Below are positions 1 to 9,137 of a stretch of DNA of 60,849 bases, in pieces. Location: positions 1-60,849 of the forward strand of contig CARFUA010000010.1 of NCBI GenBank assembly GCA_948976265.1, in the 5' to 3' direction. The position numbers were made by a program, and so were the translations under genes. The stretch is from an uncultured Clostridia bacterium. GTDB lineage: Bacteria; Bacillota; Clostridia; TANB77; CAG-508. Position 1 is the stretch's first letter, and each line of letters opens with the position of its first letter. The notes under the pieces are model-generated. The model was not told the origin of the DNA. It worked only from the letters and a program-made list of their open reading frames with translations, and did not search any database.

Positions 1-524
1 GGCGAACTGGTTTTGGCAATTTGAACAGAATGAATATAAAGTTTATCACCAGAATTCCAAGTGTTTCCTGTGCCGAAACCTGTATAAAATATAAATGCAT
101 TATTGCTTTGTACATTTCCTGTAACTTCAAAAGTATAATCAAATCGTTGCCATTCCGTCGTAACATCTACGAATTTCGAACCATATCTTTCATTTCCTAC
201 TTTCAATCTTAAATTTCTACTACATTTTAAATATACACTCCAGGTATAACTTTGACCTTGTTCCAATGTATAACTTCCAAAGCTATTCCAAACACCGCCA
301 TCATTCTTCGAACCATCAAAAGTAATTTCTATAGCTTTTCCAGCAATTGCTTCATCACAGTCAATTGTATCTCGATTTAAAATTCCATCATTAATGGTAG
401 CACCACTCGAACTAAGGAATGGCGTCGGATTATTACATAAGTTATTCTCCAAATAGTTCTTATCAAACGTCACCGTATAACTATTAATTTTCCATAATGC
501 GTATAACGTCACTTTTGTGCTATT
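1..524 (-). pseudogene. Truncated surface protein fragment with carbohydrate-binding-like domain
   Basis: The frame is open from 524 down to the window edge, but no convincing start exists and a TGA lies just upstream (525-527). The first residues (VTLYALWKINSYTVTF) look like the end of an InlB/Listeria-Bacteroides type repeat. They are followed by about 130 residues rich in Trp, Tyr and Phe, with a beta-sandwich look like CBM4/9 domains (for example EQGQSYTWSVYLK and TTEWQRFDYTFEV). Such modules sit in large secreted adhesins or glycan-binding proteins. The reading frame begins abruptly a few bases after the purD stop, so this is a 5'-truncated gene, or a recombination or assembly junction. 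No CGG codon is present to explain the missing part. Confidence 0.6.
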
Positions 525-532
525 TCACATGT

Positions 533-1835
533 TTAATGCTCATACATATTTCCAATATCGGTTCGATAATCTAAATTATCATCTATCTCTTCTTCTATGA
601 CTTGATAAACTTGTTTCTTAATTTCTTCAAAATTATCTCCTGTTTTTTCAATCGCAAATAATCTTGAATTACTAACTGAAGTATATCGATTTTCACCAAT
701 TTGTTTACTATTTGCAAAATATACCTTTACCCCTTTTTCTTCCATCCTTTCTTTATTTAAAACAAATTCTACTGGTGGTACATTCGATTTAATGGCATAT
801 TCTTTGCTCACAATATACACTAAAAAACTATTTTTTCCATTAAATTGGCAATTTTTTTCCGATAAATTTCCGATTAAAAACATCTTCTGCAACATCCGCA
901 AATGGTGTTTCAAAACTATTAATAACATTCATCGCTTCAGGATCGCCAAACCTAGCATTAAATTCGATAAACTTAATTCCTTCTTCTGTTTTGAAAAAAC
1001 CACCGTATAGAATTCCTGTAAATTCTAATGATTCCTGATTCAAAAAATGAATGGTCTTTTCCATTAGATTACGACACGTTTCTATATCTTGTTCTGTCAA
1101 AAAAGGAAGTAAACCATTGGCAAAACCTATACAGCCCATTCCTCCTGTACCAGGTCCTTTGTCTTCATTGTAACGATAAGGATAATCAAATGTAGTTGGC
1201 AATGTAATCACTGTTTTACCATCTGTAAGACACATAACCGTAAATTCTTTTCCTTTTACTTTATCTTGTAAAATAACTTTTCCACTTTGCTTCAAACATT
1301 CTTTAGCATAAGCAATTCCTTCTTCTTTTGTAGCAAAATGGATTCCCCCTACTTTTACACCTTTTCCACCAGTTAAACCTTCTGGCTTCACAACAAAATT
1401 CTCATCCGAATACACTTTGGCAACTTCTTCTAACGCAGCCTCTGAATTTACTTCAAAATTTTGAATTATCATCTTTGGTTCTAATTCTTTTACAACTTCT
1501 AATGCATACGTTTTGCTCCATTCAATTTTAGCGGCTTTACTGGTTGGACCAAAAGTTTTAAGTCCCAATTCTTTCGCTAAATCAATAAGTCCTTCTTGTA
1601 GCAAATTATCGCTACTTATGATACAGTATTTTATGTCATTTTCTTGAATAAAACGCTTTACCAACTCTTTATCAAATGGCGAACCAATTAGAAATTTTCC
1701 TTTTGAATTTTTTACAAATGCCACAATCGATGGATTTTCATATGGCATAATTGAATACAATTCATATTTTTGACTCATCGCCTCTGCAATTACCGCTTCT
1801 CTTGCTCCATTTCCTAATAAAAGACATTTTTCCAT
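533..1835 (-). CDS. purD: Phosphoribosylamine-glycine ligase, with one +1 shift at CGG
   Basis: Catalyses the ATP-dependent joining of phosphoribosylamine and glycine in purine synthesis. The ATP-grasp signature is clear: a Gly-rich loop (EGLTGGKGVKVGG), GPGTGGMGCIG, and FNARFGDPEAMNV near the active site. Frame 1 runs from ATG at 1835 and ends nine codons after an in-frame CGG (870-872). Skipping the C gives N-GNLSEKNCQFNGKNSF and continues through the normal C-terminal domain to TAA at 533. The total is 433 aa, normal for PurD. A GGGAGG ribosome site and a TTGTAT-17-TATACT promoter precede it. It stands alone, with no other pur gene nearby. Confidence 0.9.
870..872 (-). other. CGG +1 frameshift site in purD
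   Basis: Zero frame AAT CGG AAA; skipping C gives AAT GGA AAT. The upstream ORF otherwise stops after nine more codons. Both halves match PurD. Confidence 0.9.
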
Positions 1836-1864
1836 ATTTTTTCCTCCCTGAATATATTAAGCAT

Positions 1865-1893
1865 AGTATATCGTATTTATGGAAAATATACAA
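1865..1893 (-). promoter_or_regulatory. Sigma-A type promoter of purD
   Basis: On the minus strand TTGTAT (1893-1888), a 17-base spacer and TATACT (1870-1865), about 30 bases before the purD start. No purine riboswitch fold was recognised. Confidence 0.6.
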
Positions 1894-1969
1894 TAGTAAA
1901 ATACATTTTTAAATAGAAAAACGCACTTTCGAAAATCGTCAAATCTTATGTTAAATGGAAAAAGCTCGC

Positions 1970-1998
1970 TTGACAATTTTCTTAACTTATGACATAAT
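1970..1998 (+). promoter_or_regulatory. Sigma-A type promoter of small membrane protein
   Basis: TTGACA (1970-1975), a 17-base spacer and CATAAT (1993-1998), diverging from the purD promoter. Confidence 0.65.
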
Positions 1999-2052
1999 TA
2001 AATTCTAGAAACTAATTGTGGTCGAAAGACTTTTTTGAACAAGGAGAAAAAT

Positions 2053-2235
2053 ATGAAACAAAAGAAACATGAACGAATTACACTTTTAATTGGAATCTCT
2101 ATGTTCCTTTGTGGCATTGTATCTTCCGTTACTCAGGACTTTCCTGAATTTGAAACTTTTACAATGGTGGTTTCTGTAGTAATGATTGCATTATTTATTC
2201 TATTTGCCTTTCTTTGTTACAAAAATAAACCGTAA
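2053..2235 (+). CDS. Small membrane protein, 60 aa, unknown function
   Basis: Begins at ATG 2053 after AAGGAG with good spacing; an upstream in-frame TTG (2035) is less likely. After a Lys-rich N-terminus (MKQKKHERIT) there are two hydrophobic segments, roughly residues 9-25 and 37-56, so it is probably a two-pass inner-membrane protein. It has its own promoter and shares a bidirectional terminator with sigE. I do not recognise a family. Confidence 0.65.
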   Translation: MKQKKHERITLLIGISMFLCGIVSSVTQDFPEFETFTMVVSVVMIALFILFAFLCYKNKP

Positions 2236-2245
2236 ATTCATCAGC

Positions 2246-2292
2246 AAAACCGTCATCCCAATGGATACACTATCCATTAAGATGACGGTTTT
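2246..2292. terminator. Bidirectional terminator between 2053-2235 and sigE
   Basis: AAAACCGTCATC (2246-2257) pairs with GATGACGGTTTT (2281-2292), with A/T tracts on both sides. It serves both convergent genes. Confidence 0.8.
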
Positions 2293-2293
2293 G

Positions 2294-3028
2294 TTATCCC
2301 GTTTTGCTCAAAATATCCTTCTTCATCTTTTTCATAATTTTCTTTTCCAATCTCGAAATGTAACTTTGCGAAATTCCCATCATATCAGCCACTTCTTTTT
2401 GCGTCTTTTCTTCCCCTTCGCAATCAATACCAAAACGTAATTTCATAATATCTTTTTCGCGATTGTTCAAATGTTCAATCGCAATGCGAAGCAACTTTTT
2501 GTCGACTTCTTCTTCAATTCTTTTAGAGGTGACATTTTCGTCTGTTCCTAGAATATCAGAAAGTAGTAATTCATTTCCATCACTATCTTTATTCAATGGT
2601 TCATCAATAGAAACTTCCGATTTGATTTTACTGGTACGTCTTAATTGCATTAAAATTTCATTTTCGATACAACGCGAAGCATACGTTGCTAATTTGATAT
2701 TTTTATCTGGTTTAAATGTATTGATTGCTTTCATGAGTCCAATTGTCCCAATTGAAATTAAATCTTCTAAATCCAATCCCGTGTTTTCAAATTTTTTGGC
2801 AATATACACCACTAATCTCAAATTTCTTTCCACTAATATTTTTTTGGATTCTGTGTCATTTTCCGTTAGTTTTTGGAGTAGTTTTTCCTCCTCTAAAACA
2901 TTAAGTGGTGGTGGTAAAGTTTGACTCCCATTAATGTAAAATACCGGAAATTTATCTAGTTTCTCCCTCTCGAAATATTTTTTAAAAATCCTCTCTATTT
3001 TGGATTTTATTTTTTGTAAAAAATTCAT
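2294..3028 (-). CDS. sigE: RNA polymerase sporulation sigma factor SigE
   Basis: Early mother-cell sigma factor, 244 aa. It has a Lys-rich pro-region (about residues 1-27), then the sigma-E hallmark GSQTLPPPL, region 2 (LVVYIAKKFENTGLDLEDLISIG and following, with TYASRCIENEILM) and region 4 helix-turn-helix (TQKEVADMMGISQSYISRLE). The gene sits directly after spoIIGA, its processing protease, as in other spore-formers. The usual sigG neighbour is absent: the convergent gene follows at once. In family terms it is activated by cleavage of the pro-sequence after asymmetric division. Confidence 0.92.
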   Translation of the reverse strand: MNFLQKIKSKIERIFKKYFEREKLDKFPVFYINGSQTLPPPLNVLEEEKLLQKLTENDTESKKILVERNLRLVVYIAKKFENTGLDLEDLISIGTIGLMKAINTFKPDKNIKLATYASRCIENEILMQLRRTSKIKSEVSIDEPLNKDSDGNELLLSDILGTDENVTSKRIEEEVDKKLLRIAIEHLNNREKDIMKLRFGIDCEGEEKTQKEVADMMGISQSYISRLEKKIMKKMKKDILSKTG

Positions 3029-3044
3029 TTTTTTCCTCCTTCCT

Positions 3045-3959
3045 TTATTTTATAAAATTTTCTTCGCGTAACGTTTTACTGGTATTGAAAATTTCTAACC
3101 CAATTAAGCTCGTATATAAATTGGATTTACAGAGTTTCCCATTATAAATTCCAATCATTACATCATCTCTAATACATTCCTCCTCATCTAAAATTTTTAT
3201 ATAATCTGGTTTAAAACCGATTAATAAACCATTTTCGTTTCCAAGTGAAGAAAAAGGAATTACTTTAAACTTATAAGAATAAATTTCTTCTTTGGAATCA
3301 AGCCATTTTCCTTGAATAATATTATCAATATTATCTAAAATATCATCTGCTATCATGCCTCGTAAACTGTTTTTTTCGACAATAATTACATCGGTTTGAC
3401 TAATCGGTTCTTTTAGTAGGTTCCCTGTATCAATCATTGTTTTCAGCTTTTGATACGTACCTTTATAAAAAATCTCTAAATCACATAACATCGATTTTGT
3501 TTTCATTCTATCTCTTACTACATAAGAAACAATACTAATCACAGCAAACCCAAGGATTCCACCTATGATTGTCACTTTGACAGGATACGTTCCTACCAAT
3601 AATCCATTTTCAAAAACAACGTTTTGGGGATTAATCAAAAACAATAGCATAAATGATATTCCACCAAACGTAAAGGATACAAGATAAAAAAGAATCAGTT
3701 GTTTGAAAATTGTTTTCCCTTTTCGACTCTCAAATCCTATCAACACAATCAGCATAGAAATCAGAAATTTAATAAACAAACTTTGCATATTTCCTAAATT
3801 CCACAAATAATTGAAAATGCTGTAAAGTCCTGCAACTAAACTAGCGATTCCAATTTTTAAATAATGCACTCTAGATTTACTAAGAATCGCTGTTGAAAAT
3901 AGAATCATATAATTCATAATAAAATTTTCTAATAATACAATGTCTAAGTATATTCTCAT
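3045..3959 (-). CDS. spoIIGA: Pro-sigma-E processing peptidase SpoIIGA
   Basis: Membrane aspartic protease of about 304 aa that cleaves pro-SigE. The N-terminal half has five hydrophobic segments. The C-terminal half carries the aspartyl-protease-like motif MIDTGNLLKEPIS (about residue 175) with the catalytic DTG. It begins MRIYLDIVLLENFIMNY, typical for the family. It lies 16 bases upstream of sigE in the same transcript and is separated from ftsZ by a terminator, so the pair probably has its own promoter. Confidence 0.92.
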   Translation of the reverse strand: MRIYLDIVLLENFIMNYMILFSTAILSKSRVHYLKIGIASLVAGLYSIFNYLWNLGNMQSLFIKFLISMLIVLIGFESRKGKTIFKQLILFYLVSFTFGGISFMLLFLINPQNVVFENGLLVGTYPVKVTIIGGILGFAVISIVSYVVRDRMKTKSMLCDLEIFYKGTYQKLKTMIDTGNLLKEPISQTDVIIVEKNSLRGMIADDILDNIDNIIQGKWLDSKEEIYSYKFKVIPFSSLGNENGLLIGFKPDYIKILDEEECIRDDVMIGIYNGKLCKSNLYTSLIGLEIFNTSKTLREENFIK

Positions 3960-3993
3960 ACTTAAAATCCTTTCACTTTTGTCATCTGCCCTT

Positions 3994-4026
3994 ATCTTAA
4001 CACACTTTTTCTGAAAAACTTGTCAT
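3994..4026 (-). promoter_or_regulatory. Possible spoIIG promoter with wide spacing
   Basis: On the minus strand ATGACA (4026-4021) and TAAGAT (3999-3994) are 21 bases apart. An unusually wide spacer is known for the Spo0A-dependent spoIIG promoter of Bacillus. No clear 0A boxes were identified. Tentative. Confidence 0.3.
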
Positions 4027-4044
4027 TTTATAGGCGCAAAAAAA

Positions 4045-4075
4045 AGAAATCATCTACAAAAATAGATGATTTTCT
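4045..4075 (-). terminator. Terminator after ftsZ
   Basis: On the minus strand AATCATCTA pairs with TAGATGATT around a short loop, followed by a T-rich run. It separates ftsAZ from spoIIGA-sigE. Confidence 0.7.
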
Positions 4076-4119
4076 TTTTTATTTGCTAAAAAACTAAAAT
4101 GTTATGTAATGAAATTATT

Positions 4120-5253
4120 TTATTTGTTTCCTAATCCTTTATTTTTTCTTAGGAATGTTGGTATATCCAACTCGTTTGAATTACTTTCATTGCTAGTTGT
4201 AGATGACGTTGGTGGGGTATTTCTTTTTTTCCAAGCTTCAGCAACAATATTGTCATAATTTTGAGTAGTTGCTTTTCTCTCTTCTTCTTTCTCAAATCCA
4301 GTTGCAATAACTGTAATTTGAATTTCATCTCCTAAGCTATCATCTGTAACGGTACCAAAGATGATATTTGCTTCTGGATCTGCATTTCTTTGAACAAGTT
4401 CAGCAGCCGTATTGGCTTCATGTAATCCAACATCTGAACCACCTGTGATATTGATAATCACGCCTTTTGCTCCTTCGATTGAAGTTTCTAGTAATGGACT
4501 TTGGATAGCTTCTTTGGCAGCATCCTCTGCTCTATTTTCTCCACTTGCTCTACCAACACCCATATGCGCCATTCCTTGATTTAACATAATGGTTTTAACA
4601 TCAGCAAAGTCTAAGTTGATTAAACCTGGAATTGAAATTAAGTCCGATATACCTTGTACACCTTGTCTTAACACATCATCTGCCATTCTGAAAGCCTCTA
4701 CAATAGAAGTTTTTCGATCAATGACTTGTAATAATTTGTCGTTTGGAATCACTACTAATGTGTCCACTTTTCCTTTTAGAGAGGCAACTCCACGTTCTGC
4801 TTGGGCCAATCTTTTCTTTCCTTCAAAAGTAAATGGTTTTGTGACAACACCAATGGTTAAAATTCCAAGTTCTTTTGCTGTTGCAGCAACAATTGGAGCA
4901 GCGCCTGTTCCTGTTCCGCCACCCATTCCAGCTGTAACAAATACCATATCAGCACCTTTTAACACTTCTGCAATTTCTGCTCGACTTTCTTCTGCTGCTT
5001 GTGTTCCTATATCTGGATTGGCACCAGCTCCCAAACCTCTGGTTAGTTTTTCTCCAATTTGAATTTTAGAACTTGCATTTGATAAATTAAGAGCTTGTCT
5101 ATCTGTATTTACAGAAATGAATTCCACATTTTTTATGCCCGCTTCAATCATTCTGTTTACTGCGTTATTTCCTGCTCCTCCAACCCCTATTACTTTTATG
5201 GTTGCAGTTCCATCCATCATGTAATTTAACTCCTCATTATTATCCATTATCAT
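4120..5253 (-). CDS. ftsZ: Cell division protein FtsZ
   Basis: Tubulin-like GTPase forming the Z ring, 377 aa. GTP-binding signatures are visible: GVGGAGNNAVNRM (about residue 23), the tubulin motif GMGGGTGTGAAP (about 111), and the synergy-loop region NLDFADVKTIM. A variable linker ends in the conserved tail DIPTFLRKNKG, which binds FtsA/SepF partners. Start at 5253 follows GGAGG. It lies 45 bases after ftsA. All codons were checked and there is no in-frame CGG, as expected for a highly expressed gene. Confidence 0.97.
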   Translation of the reverse strand: MIMDNNEELNYMMDGTATIKVIGVGGAGNNAVNRMIEAGIKNVEFISVNTDRQALNLSNASSKIQIGEKLTRGLGAGANPDIGTQAAEESRAEIAEVLKGADMVFVTAGMGGGTGTGAAPIVAATAKELGILTIGVVTKPFTFEGKKRLAQAERGVASLKGKVDTLVVIPNDKLLQVIDRKTSIVEAFRMADDVLRQGVQGISDLISIPGLINLDFADVKTIMLNQGMAHMGVGRASGENRAEDAAKEAIQSPLLETSIEGAKGVIINITGGSDVGLHEANTAAELVQRNADPEANIIFGTVTDDSLGDEIQITVIATGFEKEEERKATTQNYDNIVAEAWKKRNTPPTSSTTSNESNSNELDIPTFLRKNKGLGNK

Positions 5254-5298
5254 AAGGTATATCCTCCTTTTAAATTTTTAAAAACCTTAAATTTTATT

Positions 5299-6531
5299 TT
5301 ATGAATAGAAAAAATCTTTAATTTTTTCTAGAATCATCTTTCCTAAATTCTTTTCTTTTTTGGTACCAATACTACTTGAAACTGTTTTAGCATATGGTCT
5401 CGCAGCAATGTATCGAACGAGTGCGTAGCTAACACGATGACTTGATTTAACGGTGCTAATCAATCGACCTGTCGATACTTTTACTGGTATATTCAGAATA
5501 ATTTTACCTGCCATATCACTTTTATTGATATTGACAATTCCTTCTCCTGTTAGAATAACATTATTGATATTCGTCTTCGCCCCATGTGACGTAATATCTT
5601 TGTTGACCAAACTAAATATTTCTTCAATTCTTGCTTCAATAATTTCAACTAATTCTGAACTTTTGATGGTTTTGTTTTTATTTTCTGCATCTTTGCAGGT
5701 ATTTAAAACAATATTGTTATCATTGTCAATAAAGGATTTTAAGGCTAGTCCATATTGTCTTTTTAGTTTATCGGCTTCTTCGGTTGATATGCCTAATACA
5801 TAGGAAATATCACTCGTAATATTATCTCCTCCTAAAGCAATGGTATTAGTATAAATGAACGATGAATCATTAAAAATTCCTATTTCTGTGTTGCCTGCAC
5901 CAATATCCAGTATCATCACATTGTCGTTTAATTCGTTGGTGTCTAATACTAAATTTCGTTCTGCAAGTGCTGTTGGTACAACACCGTCAATCTCAATTCC
6001 TGCTTTTTTGAATATGGATGTTAGTTTCTTCATGTAATCCTTTTCTGCCAATATAATTTGTGCTGTTAAAGTAAATTTTGCACTAAACTTACCAACTGGT
6101 TCTGTTGTTGGCTTGCCATCTTCAAGTATGAACTTATCTGGTACTATATCGATTAGTACTTTATCTTCTGGGATTTCGATATCTCTTACTTGTATGATTG
6201 CTGAGGCCACATCTTTTATGGATATGCCTGCAAATTTGTCTTTTGCTTCTTTCACGATACTGTTTTGTACAATTGTTATATATTTACCAGGGATTGTCGT
6301 ATAAGCTGAATTGACGGTTAAATTTGAGATTTCTTCTACTTCTTTAATCGTTTTTGCAATGGCTATGCTTAATTCCTCTTCATCTACAATCGTCCCTTTT
6401 TTTATGGCTGAGCATTTACTCGTCGTGTTACAAATAATCTCAATTTGGTTGAAATTATTAACTTCGCCAACAAATGTACTTACCTTAGAGGTTCCAATAT
6501 CGATACCAACAATTATATCCCCTATTGCCAA
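5299..6531 (-). CDS. ftsA: Cell division protein FtsA
   Basis: Actin-like membrane tether for FtsZ, 410 aa. Phosphate-1 motif GIDIGTSKVSTFVGE is at residues 9-23 and phosphate-2 motif MILDIGAGNTEIGIF at about 206; an SHS2/1C region lies between. The C-terminus ends in a short amphipathic stretch (MILEKIKDFFYS) suited to membrane binding. It is immediately upstream of ftsZ in the same operon. No CGG codons. Confidence 0.95.
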   Translation of the reverse strand: MAIGDIIVGIDIGTSKVSTFVGEVNNFNQIEIICNTTSKCSAIKKGTIVDEEELSIAIAKTIKEVEEISNLTVNSAYTTIPGKYITIVQNSIVKEAKDKFAGISIKDVASAIIQVRDIEIPEDKVLIDIVPDKFILEDGKPTTEPVGKFSAKFTLTAQIILAEKDYMKKLTSIFKKAGIEIDGVVPTALAERNLVLDTNELNDNVMILDIGAGNTEIGIFNDSSFIYTNTIALGGDNITSDISYVLGISTEEADKLKRQYGLALKSFIDNDNNIVLNTCKDAENKNKTIKSSELVEIIEARIEEIFSLVNKDITSHGAKTNINNVILTGEGIVNINKSDMAGKIILNIPVKVSTGRLISTVKSSHRVSYALVRYIAARPYAKTVSSSIGTKKEKNLGKMILEKIKDFFYS

Positions 6532-6690
6532 GTTACAATTCCTCCATTTTTAAAATCGGTAGTCTTAGAATATTACATTTTTGAAAAAAAGTCAAGATTT
6601 ATTGAAATATTTTTGTAATAAAATTGTAATATTTTTGTTACAAAACTCTGTATCAAACTATTCAAGCATGGTTCAAATTTATTCTATTTT

Positions 6691-7065
6691 TTATTGTTTG
6701 TTTTCTTTGAGCTTAGTTTGTACTTTTTTTGTCCACTTCTCAATATAGTATCTTCGAATAATGCCCAAATTATTAAACATTCTCCAAACAAATACAAAAA
6801 TTGCTGCCAAATAAATATCTACATTCAGTTTTTCGCCCAAATATGTCAATAGCATGGACAATATTGCATTTCCAAAAAATCCTGATAAAAAAATTTGCAA
6901 ATCGAAATTTTTTTTGATAACCGATGCAATTCCCCCAAAAACAGTATCCAACGCCGCAATAATGGCAATGGACAAATAGATAGAATAGGTATAGGGAATC
7001 ACGGGTGCATTCATTCCAATCCATGCGCCAATTAAACAGCCAATTATAATTGTAATATAAATCAT
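6691..7065 (-). CDS. sbp: Small basic protein Sbp (DUF1290)
   Basis: Integral membrane protein of 124 aa with three or four hydrophobic segments and the family pattern GAWIGMNAPVIPYTYSIYLS followed by ALDTVFGGI. Found upstream of ftsA or ftsZ in many Firmicutes. It is basic at its C-terminus (YIEKWTKKVQTKLKENKQ). Function is unknown; location supports a role near division or envelope synthesis. It follows the debranching enzyme gene after 13 bases. Confidence 0.85.
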   Translation of the reverse strand: MIYITIIIGCLIGAWIGMNAPVIPYTYSIYLSIAIIAALDTVFGGIASVIKKNFDLQIFLSGFFGNAILSMLLTYLGEKLNVDIYLAAIFVFVWRMFNNLGIIRRYYIEKWTKKVQTKLKENKQ

Positions 7066-7078
7066 ATTTACCTCCTTT

Positions 7079-9115
7079 TTATTCCATTTCCATTCGATTG
7101 ATAATTTTTAAAATTTCTGATACACTCCAAGCTTGCGCACACGTTCCACCAGGTTTATAAGGAGCCACTGAATCATATACTTCGGATAAGCTGCCTATAC
7201 ATTCTTTGCCATACAATTCTTTGCGAAATGTCTGATATACATTTTCTATCAATTTTTCCTTCTCTATCATAAATTTTTCTTTTTCAATTCGATCTTTTTC
7301 ACTATCTATAATATTTTCTAAACTATCTGCATATAAGCCCAATAACCATACCCAGGTAATGCCTTGGTGATAACTTGTATCACGCTTAAAACTGTCTCCA
7401 CTATATTCTGGAATATAGCCATTTTCCTCTTTGGCTAAGGTACGCAATCCATATTTGGTTAATAATTTCTTTTTGACAGTTTCAAAAATCGTTTTGCCTG
7501 TAGCAGAAGCTGGTGCTAATACTGGATACGTAGTCGCAATTGCAAACAGCTGATTTGGTCGTATTTTATCATCGCCTAAAACATCATAGAGTGACTTTTT
7601 ACTTGGATGATAAAATTTTTCCTCAAATACTTTTTTGTGTTTTTTTGCCATATTTTTGTAAGTATCGGCTACTTCTTTTTCATCAAATTTCTTGGCAAAA
7701 TATTCCAACGTTTTTAGCGCATTGTACCACAAAGCATTTAATTCTACTACTTTTCCATTTCTTGGCGTCACAACATAATCACCAATTTTGGCATCCATCC
7801 AGGTGTTTTGGGTTTGCGGAGTACCAGATACAAGAAGTCCGTCTTCATCAACATAAATATTGTTATCATCCAAATCAATTCCATTTTTGTAATTTTCAAT
7901 GATGTCTTTTAATTTTTCATAAAGATTTTCTCTGACAAAATCATAATCTTTGGTATATTTTACAAATTTATTGACTTGCTCAAAAAGAAGTAACGAACTG
8001 TCTGCACTATTGTATAAAGGTTTATTATCGTTTTCTGAATATCCATTTGGAACCAAACCACATTGTATGTCTCGTGTCAGAGTTAATAAAACTTCACGTG
8101 CTATGTCGTATCGTTTTGTAATCAATAATAAGCCTTCAAAAGCAATACATGTATCGCGTCCCCAATCTAAAAACCAAGGAAAACCTGCCAAAATTGAGTG
8201 TAAATTAAATTCTGGACGTTTGACAATAAATCGATCGGTTGCTAAAATTAAATCTTTTAAAAATTCGTTTTTTTCTTTTTCCTTCTTAGTCAAATTAGAT
8301 TTTGTGGTTAATAATTTGGTTGCTTTTACTTGTTGCTCCATTCTTTGCTTTTCTTGTTCTAACACTTCTGTTGCTTTTATTTCATGAATCTCTTCCTCTA
8401 GCGAAACCACAATAGAAACCTCTTTTTTCTTTTTAGCTTCTATCATAATTTCATATCTTCCTGGAACACACAAATTTTCTTCTGGAAAAAAGCCTCTTTC
8501 CTCTTCTTTCCAATAATACATATTCCAAAAAGTATCTTGCTGATGTTCAATATAATTCCCAGCATCGCATTTCATATAAATTGGTTGATTTTCATCTACT
8601 TCCATTTTAATAATATCACCAATTTCTTGTTTTAAGGTAAAGTTACGATTGGTTGCCATATCATGAAAATCGCGAAAATGGATAATTGGCGCAATGGTCA
8701 TTTTAATATCGGTTCCCTGATTGTTTTTTATTGTATAATTTATAACTACTGTATTTTTGCCATATACCATTGCTATCCTTTTCGTAATCTTAACATTTTC
8801 TACCTTATAAACAAATTCTGGATAAACCTCTTGTTGGAAACTTTCTTGATTTTTATAGCCTTCTGAAATGTAATTTCGGCAAACATTTGTGTATAAATCA
8901 TATTTTTTCTCTCCCATTAAAATGCTTTCATCCAATTTCGACAAAACCAAATGTCGCCTTGCTGGTGGCTTTAACGCCGCCACTAGCAACCCATGATATC
9001 TTCTAGTATTGGCTCCAACTACTGTACTAGAAGCATAACCACCAATACCATTGGTAATAAGCCACTCCTTTTCAATTGCCTGGTTCAGTTCTAACTGCTT
9101 TTTTGTCAATTTCAT
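7079..9115 (-). CDS. Amylo-alpha-1,6-glucosidase / glycogen debranching-type enzyme
   Basis: 678 aa with the bacterial debranching layout: N-terminal domain with WLITNGIGGYASSTVVGANTRRYHG (in pieces), then an (alpha/alpha)6 catalytic domain with FPWFLDWGRDTCIAFEGLLL and TPQTQNTWMDAKIGD, and near the C-terminus the Glu-bearing GDSFKRDTSYHQGITWVWLLG. It hydrolyses alpha-1,6 branch points of glycogen or maltodextrin in the cytoplasm. Placement between yvcK and sbp is unusual, but YvcK-type proteins link carbon use with envelope synthesis. No CGG codons. Confidence 0.9.
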   Translation of the reverse strand: MKLTKKQLELNQAIEKEWLITNGIGGYASSTVVGANTRRYHGLLVAALKPPARRHLVLSKLDESILMGEKKYDLYTNVCRNYISEGYKNQESFQQEVYPEFVYKVENVKITKRIAMVYGKNTVVINYTIKNNQGTDIKMTIAPIIHFRDFHDMATNRNFTLKQEIGDIIKMEVDENQPIYMKCDAGNYIEHQQDTFWNMYYWKEEERGFFPEENLCVPGRYEIMIEAKKKKEVSIVVSLEEEIHEIKATEVLEQEKQRMEQQVKATKLLTTKSNLTKKEKEKNEFLKDLILATDRFIVKRPEFNLHSILAGFPWFLDWGRDTCIAFEGLLLITKRYDIAREVLLTLTRDIQCGLVPNGYSENDNKPLYNSADSSLLLFEQVNKFVKYTKDYDFVRENLYEKLKDIIENYKNGIDLDDNNIYVDEDGLLVSGTPQTQNTWMDAKIGDYVVTPRNGKVVELNALWYNALKTLEYFAKKFDEKEVADTYKNMAKKHKKVFEEKFYHPSKKSLYDVLGDDKIRPNQLFAIATTYPVLAPASATGKTIFETVKKKLLTKYGLRTLAKEENGYIPEYSGDSFKRDTSYHQGITWVWLLGLYADSLENIIDSEKDRIEKEKFMIEKEKLIENVYQTFRKELYGKECIGSLSEVYDSVAPYKPGGTCAQAWSVSEILKIINRMEME

Positions 9116-9137
9116 TTGTATTTTCTCCTATTTACTT

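Noticed and set aside
4589..5062. Plus-strand ORF opposite ftsZ
   Set aside because: Antisense shadow of a highly conserved gene.
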